A stretch of DNA of 64,000 bases from Lasiosphaeris hirsuta. Lineage: Eukaryota; Ascomycota; Sordariomycetes; Sordariales; Lasiosphaeriaceae. The translations under genes were made by a program, and so were the position numbers. The DNA is taken from NCBI GenBank assembly GCA_030549175.1, contig JAUKUA010000005.1, positions 1,550,001-1,614,000 of the forward strand. The letters run 5' to 3'. The notes beneath the pieces are model-generated. The model was given only the letters and a program-made list of their open reading frames with translations. It was not told where the DNA came from and made no database searches. Positions within the stretch are counted from its first letter, which is position 1. Every line of letters starts with the position of its first letter. Positions 23,157 to 34,532 of this stretch are shown in pieces.

Positions 23157-25553
23157 ATGCCGGTCCCATCAGAGCTCCGGGTGCTCTGCCGCAGGCTCGC
23201 CACAACGCCCCCTGACGAGCTCCCCCGTCTCTGCCCTGTGCTTGTTGGCCATGTATCACGATGTGGCGGGCCGCTCTCTGCCATGTCAGAGGGCGAGGCC
23301 AAGGATAAGGTCGCAGAAACACCAGTTCTTGTCCACAAGCTCAATACCCACATCACCACTCTCTTGAACGGCAAGAATTCCTCAGGTCGCTTTGCTGCTG
23401 TCTGCATGGTCAAGGCTGTTATCGACGTGGGAGGATGGGAATGTCTTCGGGGGTCGATGACATGGATCAGGGGCTTGATTTCTATCTTGCAGGTATGTAG
23501 TTAGGGAAACGAGGAGAGACTAAGGGGTCAGGCTAACTAGGCATAGAAACCCGACCCTCTTGTCTCCAAGGAGTTAAGCATTGTCACATTGACAAAGATA
23601 TTCATGCTCCTCCAGGTCTATCAGACTCTCGTGAGAGAGCTTGCAACTCCAACGCTCCCCAGCTATGTCACAGCCTGTCTGCAGCTCGTCAAGCCGCCAG
23701 CATCGGGCAAGCCGCTCAAGACGCCCATGTCGTTCGTCGACTCTGTTGCCTGCTCCCTCTCCAAACTCGTAGCACTGTTTCCAACAACTATGCGGCCATT
23801 CAATGCGCAAATCCGGTCTGCCCTCAGGAGCTATATTGCCCCGACCTCGGTAGACTCGCTTGTTGTCCCCCAAAGTCTGCGGGAGAACGCGCGGCATCTG
23901 TTCATCATGCTTCACTACACGGCACCCAAAAGCACCAGCGGTGAAGAGTGGATTAAGGCTATTCGAGCAACCATCAAGGACAGCCATGCTACAGCCGATC
24001 AGGTATTCCGTGCGGTCCACGAATCTTGTCAGTCGGCCACAGGCTACAGAAGTCAGGCCGTAACCACTGACGGAGAGCCGTCCGGAGGAGGGGACTCGGC
24101 AGACGAGCTGCCTTCTTGGTCGGGCGTAGCGGCCGGCGCAGAGAGGCTTATTGGCTCCTTGGAATACCTCGGCGAGTACCTCAGGACTGCGACCAAGGCC
24201 CCCGTGACACTTCCCCTCGGCGAGTTGCTGGACTTGACGGCCAGGATATCTCTCATCACGCTTCCCTCATCGGAAGACGCTGTCGAACTGAACGTTTCTA
24301 TTGGAAGAGACGAGAAGGCCGACCTGTGGAGTGCCCTGCCGGACATCCACGTCGCAGCCACACGCCTCCACACAGCCATCATCCTCCGCCTAGGAAACGG
24401 CGCGATCCCCCTTCCCACCGAGATCCTCGACCAATTGACCCGCATATTTGACTCCAACCGCCACATCCCTTCTGTGCGGGAGGCCGCATACGCCCTGGTG
24501 AAGGAACTTGTCCTCCTTTCTGGCCCAACCCTACCCAAACTCACCGTCGACTCCCTAGCGCCGCTCCTCCAGAGCTGCTGCGTCGACATCCTGCGCGCAA
24601 CCGGCCACGGTGAAGCCAAGGCGCAAGAGCAAGCGACCCTAGCAACCACCGCCAACGGAAGCAGCAGCAAACCCAAAGATCCATCGACTGGCAATGCCGA
24701 CGCTTTCCTCACCACTTCCACCACCTCCGCAGCCGCCTCATCTATCCGCCGTACAGACCACGAGGCATCCGCCCTGGCCCTGCTTCCGTTCCTCCTCTCC
24801 CACCTCCCCCAGCGCCATCTCAGCCCCGATGCTCGCGGACTGCTCGATCGCACAGCCATCCTCGCCGGCAGCCGCGACGCTATGCTTGCTAGCTGCCTGC
24901 ACCCGTACAAGGACACACGCGGGCGATTCTACCCGAGCATCTTGCCTTTCCTCATCCAACAGTTCCCGCGTGACCAGAGCGTCGAGGTGCTGCGGACGAA
25001 TCTGCTGCGGAGCGCCCGAGGTGGCGCGTCGTCATCTTCGCAGGCGATGTGGGAGGACCCCAGAGAGGGTCTGGACGCGCTGTTGAAGGGGTCGATTAAT
25101 GGGGGGCAAGTGGAGGAGGAGGATGTTGAGCTGGATGTGGTGATGGACTACGCTGTTGAGGAGAAGAAGGTCGGTACCGGGGCGCAGAGTGGGTGGCAGC
25201 TGCTGGGCGAGTCCTCTAAGATGGATGTCGATGCTGCTGCGCCTGCGAATGCCTTCTTCACGACGGCCGCAGCCCAGACGAACGGCGACCGGTTTGGAGA
25301 GGATGTGGCATCACCACCATCGCCGCTGAAGCGCAAGGCATCGCTTGTTGAGCCGGGCAAGCCCAAGCGGGTCGATACTGGGAAGGGGAATGACGTTGCG
25401 GCTGATGTTGTGATTATGCGGAAGCCGCAGGCGCAGCCCGGGGCGGCGGCGGCTGAAGAAAATAGCGACAGTGATAGCGACAGTGATGATGAGGGGAGTG
25501 TTCAGATTGATATGACACTCGAGGATGACGAGGAGGATGACACAGAGGAGTGA
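23157..25553 (+). CDS. rix1: Pre-rRNA-processing protein RIX1
   Basis: Subunit of the nuclear RIX1 complex (Rix1-Ipi1-Ipi3), which works with the AAA ATPase Rea1/Mdn1 on the 60S precursor, including ITS2 processing; the animal relative is PELP1. Exon 1 is 23157-23492 and exon 2 is 23547-25553, with a 54-nt GTATGT...ATAG intron. The product is 780 residues. The conserved RIX1 domain starts MPVPSELRVLCRRL and runs through WIRGLISILQ-KPDP, LSIVTLTKIF and YQTLVRELATPTLPSYVTACL across the splice site. The rest is helical repeat up to about residue 540. The C-terminus is low complexity, with a basic PLKRKASL stretch that may be a nuclear signal and a long D/E/S acidic tail. It is divergent from YPP1. 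Identity is strong. Confidence 0.93.
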
Positions 25554-26153
25554 TGTCCAAGAATCTCAAGATTCAGGAAAACACGTAGTGGGAGGGAATT
25601 GTCATGGTAGTTAGGCTTGTAATACTAGCTCTAACTGCAGCCTCCCAGAATGAAAAAAGAAAAACGATTAACAAACACAGTATCAACGGACGGGTATATT
25701 TGTTGCATTTCGTCCCTGTTCCGTACCTTGTAGGCTCAGCCGCTCCAAGACACGGACAAGATTCAACGATGATATCGCACACTCTCGTCTTTCAGGCTGT
25801 GGCATGAAAGCGGTAGCTTTCCCGGTTTCCTAGTCTCCAACGCCAACCTGTCTGCCTGCCGACCAGCCACTTTTCCTTTTTCCCCTCTGAAAATGCTCAG
25901 ATAATACAAAGTCCCAGCCCATGTCTAGGGAAATAGATGGGAGATGGGTGGGTAAGGAAAGCAAATATCATACCCACCTTTTGACCCTCCATCTTTAGCT
26001 CGGAGCAAACCGGTAAAAAATCAAGACCAGCCGGCCAACCCAGCCGGCCAACCAGATACCCATCCCAAAACCAGATTCACATGCAAGATACAGGCATGTT
26101 GTCCTACTCCCGTTACACCAATACCCGAAAATAATACAAAATAACACAAAGAC
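25554..26153. other. Intergenic: convergent 3' ends of RIX1 and WW-like gene
   Basis: About 600 bp between facing stop codons. It includes a 13-bp tandem duplication, CCAGCCGGCCAAC, at 26027-26052. No gene is seen. Confidence 0.65.
26027..26052. repeat. 13-bp tandem duplication
   Basis: Two exact consecutive copies of CCAGCCGGCCAAC. It is probably a replication-slippage product in the 3' region of the WW-like gene. Confidence 0.8.
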
Positions 26154-27104
26154 TCAATCCCGAAGCCAAGCCCGTCTCTTCTCCTCTTTCTTGGCCTTCC
26201 TCTTCTCCTTGAATGCCTTCAGCTCTGCCTTAGTCGGCTTCTTGCCGGCCCGCTCGGCCTTCAGACTCCGGCCGTCATGCATGTTGGCCGCAGCGTCCAC
26301 GTCGAAGAAGGCATTCATCTGCCGGCGGCTCTTGGCCTCGTCCGTGTGGCGCTCGACGCCCTGCTCGGGCGCCTGCCACTGGCCTGTGAAACGGTTGAAG
26401 AATCCGCCGTTGCTGTACTCGTACCCGGCGGTGTCGGTGCCAGGTGCGCCAGCCGCGGTGCCGACAAGGGAAGCCTCCAGACTCGGCGCGGCCAGGCCCA
26501 GGCCGACAGTCTCGCTCACCGACGCCACGGCGCGTGCATTCTGCGCGTACCACGCGTTCTCGTCGTAGTCGCCGTGGATGGCGGGGTTGTATCCTCCGGC
26601 GACGGACGTCGGGTTGCTGATGGTCGACTTATCTTGGGTCTCGGGGACCACGAGCGCCGCGGCAGGGGGCGGTACAACGCCGGCAGGCACGTTGGGTACG
26701 CGCGGGTTTTCTTGCTGCCACACGGCTGTGAAGCGGTTGTAGAACCAGTAGCTCTCGGTGTTAGGATTCCAGTGCGCCTCCCAGCCATCGTCCTCGAGCT
26801 CTGGGGCGGGTTCCGCGGGGAGGGGAGGCGCTGCTGCTCCGCCGGGGATGGGCTCGTTTGGAAGAGGAGGGGCGGCAGCGGTGGACGCTTCCGGCTGGGG
26901 ACTAGACGAAGGCTCGTAGTCTTGTGACCTCGATCGCGTCGAGGATTCTGCCGGAGAGGAGCTCCGCGCATTGTTTGGTGTGGGCTCTGTTTCGTCTACC
27001 TCGCCGGGCTCAGAGCCTGTCGATACCGCAGGTGAAGGGGCACCTTCGGGCTGCTCTGCGCGCGCATCAGGCGCATGCTCTGGGGAGCTGGGTGCGGACG
27101 ACAT
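26154..27104 (-). CDS. Hypothetical protein with WW-like motif and repeated FNRFT module
   Basis: Single-exon protein of 316 residues; I do not recognise a named ortholog. Residues 1-105 are disordered and rich in Ser, Pro and Glu. A WW-like module at about 108-135 has W108, the aromatic block YWFYN and W129, but the usual final W-x-x-P is shifted (WQQENP). A second stretch at about residues 235-255 repeats its core: FYNRFTAVWQ in the first copy and FFNRFTGQWQ in the second, where the leading Trp is missing. The C-terminus is a basic helix (AELKAFKEKRKAKKEEKRR). The start MSSAP at 27104 is the first in-frame ATG. WW modules bind Pro-rich ligands and are common in splicing and transcription proteins; such a role is inference only. 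It is divergent from the GH16 gene. Confidence 0.8.
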   Translation of the reverse strand: MSSAPSSPEHAPDARAEQPEGAPSPAVSTGSEPGEVDETEPTPNNARSSSPAESSTRSRSQDYEPSSSPQPEASTAAAPPLPNEPIPGGAAAPPLPAEPAPELEDDGWEAHWNPNTESYWFYNRFTAVWQQENPRVPNVPAGVVPPPAAALVVPETQDKSTISNPTSVAGGYNPAIHGDYDENAWYAQNARAVASVSETVGLGLAAPSLEASLVGTAAGAPGTDTAGYEYSNGGFFNRFTGQWQAPEQGVERHTDEAKSRRQMNAFFDVDAAANMHDGRSLKAERAGKKPTKAELKAFKEKRKAKKEEKRRAWLRD

Positions 27105-28855
27105 GGTGGAGCCGTCGCACGGAAGGTGCAAAGAAAAAGGTGATCAATTGAGAGTTGCCTGGCCTGAAAAGGAAGGGTTGGAGGCGGGGATATTCATCTC
27201 CCGATGAAGCTCAGTGATTCTTGTGCAGAATGGTGAGTCAGACCAGGTGGGCGGAAAGGAAAACAACCTAGAAACTCAACCAAGCTGGGTCTTGATCAAT
27301 GTGAATGGCCTCGCGTGCTCTCAGCATTGCTTCAGCTCCTTTGCAGGTGGGGGACTAACTAGATTCCTAGGTGCTAGGCTTGTTCTCGAAGGAATTCGGA
27401 ACGGCATTGCTATTATCCGATATGCTATAAACCCTAGCTTGCGATAAAGGGAGCTTATGTCAAGCTGCCCCGGTTTAGTCATGCCGTGTTCCTTGTCTTG
27501 GCGCTTCAACAATTTCTGGGGCCCCAAAAGCTCCAGAACGGGCGCCAAGAATGTGGCGCCCTTGCACGATCTCCAATGCCTGAGATCTTGGAAGCTTAAA
27601 TCTTGCTTGACTCCTTTGCCGATGGGCTATTCCCACAAATTTTCAACCCATAAAGATGATATAAATTGCCTCCCGCTCATTCCCCCCCCCCCCCAAACAC
27701 AGTAATGGCATTCTCATGTAACTTCTATCAGGAAGTCCCAGAGACCCATGAAGCCGCCTGCTGGCCCACAGCGTCGTCACCGAGCAAAAGCAACGCCATC
27801 AAGCTTGCGCGTCGTGCTGATCCTCTTCCTACGTTTCATTCCGAAGCGAATAGTAGAGTAAGCCCGACAGGGTATAGCTTCCGCATCTTTTCCGCCTCTC
27901 TGGTCTTCCGAGTCCGGCAAGCACGGGAGCGTCGACCCCAGCCGACCCCAACTCGGTGCCCTCAGCCGACTCCCTTGACAGCCTCTAGCAAACGGAGCTC
28001 AGAGGTGCTGTTACCCTGGCATCGGTTCTCGAGGCGAGATCACCAAGAGCCTCCAGGTTATTCGGTTTTCTCCGCATCACCCACAGCCAGTGTACCCTCC
28101 GTCCATTTTTAGGAACTCGGTCTCGGGGCGAATGGTCTTTAGCCGGATATCATCGCCATCAATTACACACACCCTATATGGCAAAATGCTGATCCTTGAA
28201 CCTAGTGGCTTGCCCGTCTGTGGATGCCTTTGGTCGTGACTGATTCGTCGGAGCCAGTGCTCATATCTGCCCGTCCAGGGCCGAAGGGAGTCCCAAGGCC
28301 CCGTCATCACCACGCCGGGCCATCCACGAGAACGGCTGGGCCTGGGCCTGTGTCTCCATCGCCGCTCCGAGGGGGCATTGACCAATAGATGCGACGGCCT
28401 ACCACGCTCGGTGGAACCAGGCCAGCCAGGCTAACAGAAGTCCCCATCCCTTGACGTATATACACTCATATGTGTCCCTGCTCTTTTCCGCCGGCCCGCA
28501 GGACCTGGCTGTTGTTGGACAGTCTTGGTATTTTCTGAGCTATCTATTTGAGTGCCTTGTTCCCCTCGCGTCGAGTGTTTACAAGCCACAGCACTCGTGA
28601 TTACTCTTGCTGCTCCTAGTCCTCATATTTCCGCCATCATATCTCGATATTCTTTCTGGCTGGGGCCTAGTCCCATCTGCAGGCAGCCATTTGTCTGCCA
28701 CGGCCAACCCTTTCTTGCCCGTATTTGGACCAGCACAAGTTTCACCTTGTCCTTTCCACACGTGCTCCGTCTTTTGCCCGTGGGCGGAAAGTAAGCCTTA
28801 ATCAGGAGCCAGCCACGTGTTGTGGCCTCGGCTTGGTGTGTAACGGCGATAGGGG
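27105..28855. other. Intergenic: between divergent WW-like and GH16 genes
   Basis: About 1.75 kb with no supportable gene. A C13 run lies at 27682-27694. Open frames up to about 148 codons have no recognisable features. The last few hundred bases are the GH16 promoter and leader. Confidence 0.55.
27682..27694. repeat. C13 homopolymer
   Basis: Thirteen consecutive C on the plus strand in the gap between the WW-like and GH16 genes. No function is seen. Confidence 0.9.
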
Positions 28856-30121
28856 ATGGCGATGGATGCATCAAGCAATACCATGCGTTTACCGGCTTCG
28901 CTGTCCTCACTCCTGGCCCTCATATCCGCTACCATTCCGCTAGTAATAGCTGCGCCCTCCTTAACCGACCATTCGTCATGCGGCTGCTTTTTAACAAACG
29001 GGACTGAAGCCCGTTTCTTTTCTAACCACAAGTTCTTCGATTTCCGAAGCCAATCCCAATATGCGGGCGTCCCGCAAGTAATTACCAGCGCCGATGACAG
29101 CGCTGAGGCAGACAAGACAAGCAAATTCTTCGATACAACGCAATGGACAGACATGTGGATGGTTGGAAGCTGGAACAACAGCAAATCTGTACGCAGCGAC
29201 GCCAGTGTTTTGATGATCAACTCGCCAAATAACGTCTACATTGAAGCCAACGGCGACCGTACCAGTAACCCGCAAACATGGCTTACACTACGAACACAAC
29301 GTCTCGCGACCTTCCAGACAGCGGCTGAGATTGAGTCAACCGAGAAGATTGGCTTTCAGTTCCTCTCAATGCGTATGCTAGCGCGCACCATCGGTGCCAA
29401 AGGTGCTATCACAGCCCTCTTTACCTATCTGCACTCGGACAACGTGGCTCTTGTGCAGGAGGCAGACCTCGAGGTCCGCACGTCCGACCCACCCGAGCTG
29501 GTGCATTACACCAACCAACCATCATACACGGCCAAGGGCGATACGGTCGAGGAAGCGACGCGGAACGTAACGCTGCCCGACGGATTGCTCCGGTCTGACT
29601 GGGCCGTGCACCGGCTGGACTGGACGCCCACCAGCAATACGTGGTACGTCAATGGGAAACAGGTGGCACAGATATCGTTCCAAACGCCACGCGACCCGAG
29701 CAAGATTATATTAAACGCCTGGAGCGATGGTGGGCAATGGGCGGGGAACATGAGCGTCAACGATGCAGCGTACTTGCAAATACAATGGTTCGAGGTTGTT
29801 TATAATGGCACCGCCGGAGTCCACACACACAAGGCGAAACGGGACGACCAAGCGGGCCGGGAACATGAGGTGGGAGTTTATAGGAGAGACAGCAGCAGCA
29901 GCAACCCGGATGCTAACCGGCAGCTTGTTGGGAGGGCAGACGAAGGGTGTAAGGCGGTTTGCAGTATTGATGAGACGCCGAGTCTAGGCCAGCCGGTGAT
30001 GCTTTGGAACAACGAGGCAGGGCGGATAAGAGGGCAACCGGGCGGCGGCGGGCTGGTGGGTTGGATACCCTCCGCGTCAGTCGCGGCCATGTTTGTGGTC
30101 TCGGCCGGGCTTTGGAGGTAG
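28856..30121 (+). CDS. GH16-family glucanase/transglycosylase-like secreted protein
   Basis: Predicted secreted glycoside hydrolase family 16 protein with a concanavalin-A-like jelly roll, acting on beta-1,3 or mixed-linked glucan or on wall polymers. Single exon, 421 residues. A hydrophobic signal peptide spans about residues 11-33; the ATG at 28883 (MRLPASLSSLL) would give a cleaner signal than the first ATG at 28856. The catalytic ExDxE motif is E202-A-D204-L-E206. Downstream, HRLDWTPTSNTWYVNGKQVA and WSDGGQWAG are typical of the fold. Several N-x-S/T sites are present. After the domain comes a Ser-rich, Cys-containing tail, then a hydrophobic C-terminal segment with a short end, suggesting a GPI anchor. 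A CE5 esterase gene lies 2 kb downstream on the same strand. The exact substrate cannot be read from sequence. Confidence 0.88.
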   Translation: MAMDASSNTMRLPASLSSLLALISATIPLVIAAPSLTDHSSCGCFLTNGTEARFFSNHKFFDFRSQSQYAGVPQVITSADDSAEADKTSKFFDTTQWTDMWMVGSWNNSKSVRSDASVLMINSPNNVYIEANGDRTSNPQTWLTLRTQRLATFQTAAEIESTEKIGFQFLSMRMLARTIGAKGAITALFTYLHSDNVALVQEADLEVRTSDPPELVHYTNQPSYTAKGDTVEEATRNVTLPDGLLRSDWAVHRLDWTPTSNTWYVNGKQVAQISFQTPRDPSKIILNAWSDGGQWAGNMSVNDAAYLQIQWFEVVYNGTAGVHTHKAKRDDQAGREHEVGVYRRDSSSSNPDANRQLVGRADEGCKAVCSIDETPSLGQPVMLWNNEAGRIRGQPGGGGLVGWIPSASVAAMFVVSAGLWR

Positions 30122-32152
30122 AAAAGCGAGAACCATTGAGCTCGCGGTAGCGTGGTTACATTCAAATTGGACATATTTCTGCTATTGTTCTGATACTTTG
30201 GTCAGTGTTGACTCTGTGTTACCTAGTGTCGTGGGAAATGCACCTTGGAGCAATTATTTCCTGCGCCGGAAAGCAGGTGCATCTCGCGCTCAGAGACACA
30301 TGCACGATTTCCGTCACTTCATTTATCCCAGACACGGTGTTCTGGGCGTCGGTTGATTGTTGTTATGGGCAAGGGACAAGCAGGTAGATCTAGTTAGGGG
30401 TGTTTGGGGGGGGGGGGGGGGGCAAGGAAGCGTTCGTGTCGCTTCCCTGATTCCACCCTATTAGGCCTCCGGAAAATATAGAGTATAAATGGACAAACAT
30501 GTCGGGGATATGTTTGTCTGATGGGGGGCGGGACGCATAGGTAAGGGTGCTATAGGGGGTGGCCCGGCCTTGTCTTGCGCCTAGACATCTTTTACACTGC
30601 AGTATCCTCCGGGACGTGTGATTTCAGCCTCTAGCGTTCATCATAGTAAACCTACCCGTCTCACTTTCATCTATTTCCTCATCAATCCGAGCCGTTGGAT
30701 TAGACTAGCGGAATACGGATCTAGTGAGGGTACCCGCAGCGAACGGCACCGCATGTTCTGTACACGCGCTGCGTATATACGCGCATTGTTTGGGCACTTG
30801 CGAAGCTTAAGGCGTATTCAACATGGCCGGAGCGTTGGCCTTCTGTTTGATCAGACGAACGCGCACGGGTGGTAGCCGCGGGAGCCATGGATGGCCCTTG
30901 CAACGACCCCTTCCGCCCTTCCCGCGCCACTTGAAACGCCGGGGACACACACCGCGAACACCCAACGACTGAACATGGGCTCTGTTGTCGGGGTTGTCTC
31001 GCTCCTTGGTCATTGGGTAGGCAAGCAAGTCGCGGGTTCTCACCTCCACGCACGGATTACTCTCAAGAGCTGATGATTTGACACATGTGTCGTCGATGTT
31101 GGTGGTGTCGCACGGGAGATTAGAGGAAGGCTGCAGTGTCGGTGAATGAGAATATGTGTGTGTGGTATGCACCCCGCAGAATACGCACCTGTGGGGAGGA
31201 AGCGGGATGGGAAGATGGGGTGGGATAGGTAAGGTTGGTTTAGGGAGGTAGTTCGCGTTCGCGGCCTTGAACGTGTCGTGAGGAGGTGGCTGACGTTGAA
31301 TATGTCGGTTTCCGGTTTGGGAGGAGGTTGCAGTTGGCCTTGACGTCAAGACTTCAAAGCGTACATTCGCGATGTAACAGTAACGGGTGAGCCACCCACC
31401 TTGTGTCTTAGATTTATGAATCAGTATTTGACTTGCTAAAGCTTGTTAGTTTGAGCTCCCGTTTCTGTTAGTGTCCTGCCTTGTTTTGTTTCTACCTTCC
31501 AGTCAATCACCGAGGAAAAGGATCAGGAACAAAAATGAAAGTACTATTTGCATTTCATAATCATAATTCATACCGTCGCCACGCCTCCCAGGCCACCCAC
31601 GTTGCAAGATGTCCCAGCTGAAGACCCTCCCCGCGTACTGCGGCTAAAACGATCGAACGCCGGCCTGGACTCTGTGACTCGTATCTTTAATGCGCTCGAA
31701 GGCGATCAGGGGGCCGCCGCCTCGGGTGAATTGGGCCTACGCTGTCGGGGCCAACCAAAGTCGCGATACTTGACCCTATCAAACAACGCTCACCGGAGGA
31801 GAGGCAGCATTCTTCTCCATATCCCGAGCCTCACCACGACAAAAGCAACAATGTTTCCGCGTAGCACCCGGCTAGCCGGCGATCTTGCGATCCATATGGA
31901 ACACCCCATATCCTTTCCCTCCACGTTCCCCCCCTGCAGGACATCCTACGGCCCATGGGTAAAGGGAGGCAGAAGAGAAAAATCCCCGAATCGCTGTCCG
32001 CTGGGGAGTTAGTAGGTTTGCTTAAAAGGTCGCCAAGAACCCCGATCTCTGGTTCTCGTTTTCCTTGCCCCTGACTCCAGACGAAAAAAATAGAACAGGT
32101 GAAGAACCCAAAAGACAAGCAGCAGCAACATGACATCCCCAGTTGGACAATA
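30122..32152. other. Intergenic: between GH16 and CE5 genes
   Basis: About 2.0 kb with no supportable gene. A G17 run lies at 30406-30422. A 180-codon minus-strand frame at 30807-31349 is Pro/His-rich without domain features. The last part is the CE5 promoter and leader. Confidence 0.55.
30406..30422. repeat. G17 homopolymer
   Basis: Seventeen consecutive G on the plus strand, downstream of the GH16 gene. Such runs are slippage-prone both in replication and in sequencing. Confidence 0.9.
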
Positions 32153-32980
32153 ATGATGATGATGTTGTTTCCACTCTCGTTAATCAGCCTCGGCATTCTC
32201 GGCGCGCGCGTGGCCACGGCCGGCCCCGGTGGCGGGGACGCAGGAGCCAAGGCGTGTCCCGAGGTACACGTGTTTGGCGCCCGAGAGACCACAACACCGC
32301 CCGGGTTCGGGACGAGCCAGACGCTCATCGACCTGTTGATCAAGCGGTTCCCCAGCACTACGGCTGAGGCCATCGTATATCCAGCTGCCGGAGGCGACGA
32401 GTACAGCAAGAGCGTCGGCACGGGGATCCTGGCCGTGGTCAGGCAGACGGCGGCGTTTGCGGTGAGGTGTCCGAGTTCCATCATCATCATGCATGGGTAC
32501 TCACAGGTGCGTTTGCTTTCCGTTTTTGAGGTAGAAATTCATGGCTGACCAGGAACGGTGTCGATACAGGGAGCTCAGATCATGGACGACGCCTTTTGCG
32601 GCGGCCCAGACCTCCCGCAGCTAAACTCGTCGGTTCCGTTGGTATCGGGGGCTGTTGCCCGAGGTGTAGCGGCAATTATCATGATGGGGAACCCTCGGAA
32701 TGTCGAGGGTCTTCCATATCACATCGGCAACTCAACTGCTGGCGGGGTACGATATGCTTCTTTTTTGTTGGTCGAGATACTTGCTAACACGACTTGATAG
32801 TTTGCCGCCCGACCCAAAGGCTTTAGGTGCCGGCAATTTGAAGACAGAATCCAATCGTACTGCGATTCGCCGGACCCATTCTGCTCCAATGGCAACGACC
32901 CCGTCACACATCAAGGATATGGAAAAGAATATGGCCAGGACGCACTGGAATTCATTCTTAGCAAGCTGGTGGCTAATTAA
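32153..32980 (+). CDS. CE5 acetylxylan esterase/cutinase-family secreted enzyme
   Basis: Secreted serine esterase of carbohydrate esterase family 5, probably acetylxylan esterase (removes acetyl groups from xylan) rather than cutinase. Exons: 32153-32506, 32570-32746 and 32801-32980; introns 63 and 54 nt; product 236 residues. A signal peptide starts MMMMLFPLSLISLGILG. The mature part begins near CPEVHVFGARETT. The nucleophile is S117 in HGYSQG, and the codon run is completed across intron 1. The other triad residues are D202 in the CDSPDPFC loop and H214 in DPVTHQGYG. The Cys pairs fit the family's disulfides. GAQIMDDAFCGG after the nucleophile is typical of acetylxylan esterases. It lies downstream of the GH16 gene on the same strand; shared induction on plant material is only inference. 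Confidence 0.92.
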
Positions 32981-34499
32981 TAACTGTAAGATGGTGGGTG
33001 GCTTACTGCACAACAAAAAAACCAAACCTCCTGTGAGGATGATTTGGCGTAAAGGGTAACGGGTAACGGCTTATAATACTCATGATGTGTCGCGTCAGCA
33101 GTTAATGTACGATAACCTGACTTCCTAAGTTTTCATGGGGGAAGACAGTTGGCTGGAACCGCCGCAGTTTGCGTGTTAGTCCCTCGACGTAAGACCATTG
33201 TAGTGATCTCTGCCTTGTGCCCCATTTAATGGTCCTCGATCTGGACTCTCTTGGTCTGGCGGTATGGGTCCGAACTGCGCCCGAGCGAAATTTTGAATAT
33301 GACTTCATTCACCGACGCAATCCCTCAAGCAGGTCGAGACGCTTGCGAGGGGGGTATACTTGCGAGGGTAGTATGTCGGTGTAAACTTCACTGGAGCTAG
33401 ACTCCCCTGGAAACCTCAAATAAACAGGGAAGAAACACAAATTGGGCCCTGGCTGTAACGAGCTGGGGGTGGTTGAACGTGGTATGTCTCGAGACTTGTG
33501 TAGGGCTGAGTGGGGCTAATGGCGTTGCTCGGATGGACCGTTGGAGGTCGGGAGCTGAATACTTGAGGTCAGCCCTGTTCAGCAAGGGCTGGGCTGGTAG
33601 CTTCGGTTGTCAAGGACGTGAATCAAATGTCCCTAGGTCAAACCGAGGTGACATGCTGCCTGTCCTGTCGTGGTATTTCGTGGCATTTCGCAGCCGTACA
33701 CTAGCACGTTTCACCAGCATGGGGTTCCGTGCTAAGGTAAAAAATTAAGGTACTTGGGCACAGCCGTTTCTCTCAGCCCCCGTCGCGAGGCTGGCTTTGG
33801 GGCAGCATTGGTGAGATCCTTTGTGGTATAAAAGAACGTCATGGCGTCTGTCAAAGGTCGAGGCTGAGGTTGAGGCTGAAGAAGTAAGCAGGGGTGTTTT
33901 GTGGTGACTGCCGCTTGGGGCTGTCGCTTGGGGCTGGGCACTGGGTGGGACTCCTAAATGGCTTGGCGAGATCTTGGTCTCAGGGCTCGTCGATCGTCCA
34001 ATCCTGCGACGACGGACCGAGCTAGCCTCTATTAGCGGCCGCTACTTGCCTCAGTGTCTGCACTGTGCGTTTCCCGAGCCCATTCCACGTCTCCCCGTCC
34101 ATCTCCATTCTCAAGAAGCACTGATTCGCGGCTGCGGCATCGCTATAAGCAGTGTGACTCAAAGAAGTCCTAGAAAAGACCACATCGCAAAAGAATAATG
34201 CCGAAGGTGTTGCGGCATTGGTGCCGCACGAGTTTCCTGGACTTTCGCTGAAATACCAAGGCACTGTCAGCTTGGCAGAAGCAAAATGTCCCGCCCGGAG
34301 AACAAACCGAACATCCCCTTGCACTCCCCATCATCACGCGAGAAGACGGCGCTATGATAATACGGCAGAAGCGTGCAATGTCGGCCTGCCATCACACGCA
34401 GCGGTTTAGGCTGGGGCGCCTGCAATGAACAGACAGCCTGCCTCTCTAGTCATTTGAGGTCGGGCGTGAACGCTCAATTCCTCGTATTGTCTTGCCAGA

Positions 34500-34532
34500 G
34501 GCCACCCAGCCATGTCATGCTGACGGGTGGCC
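34500..34532. repeat. Inverted repeat with 8-bp perfect arms
   Basis: GGCCACCC and GGGTGGCC flank a 17-nt loop. It could form a hairpin in RNA or DNA, but nothing around it (no T-run, no gene end) shows a function. Confidence 0.6.

Noticed and set aside
30807..31349. 180-codon minus-strand open frame between GH16 and CE5 genes
   Set aside because: Pro/His-rich low-complexity start and no domain; no supporting splice sites.
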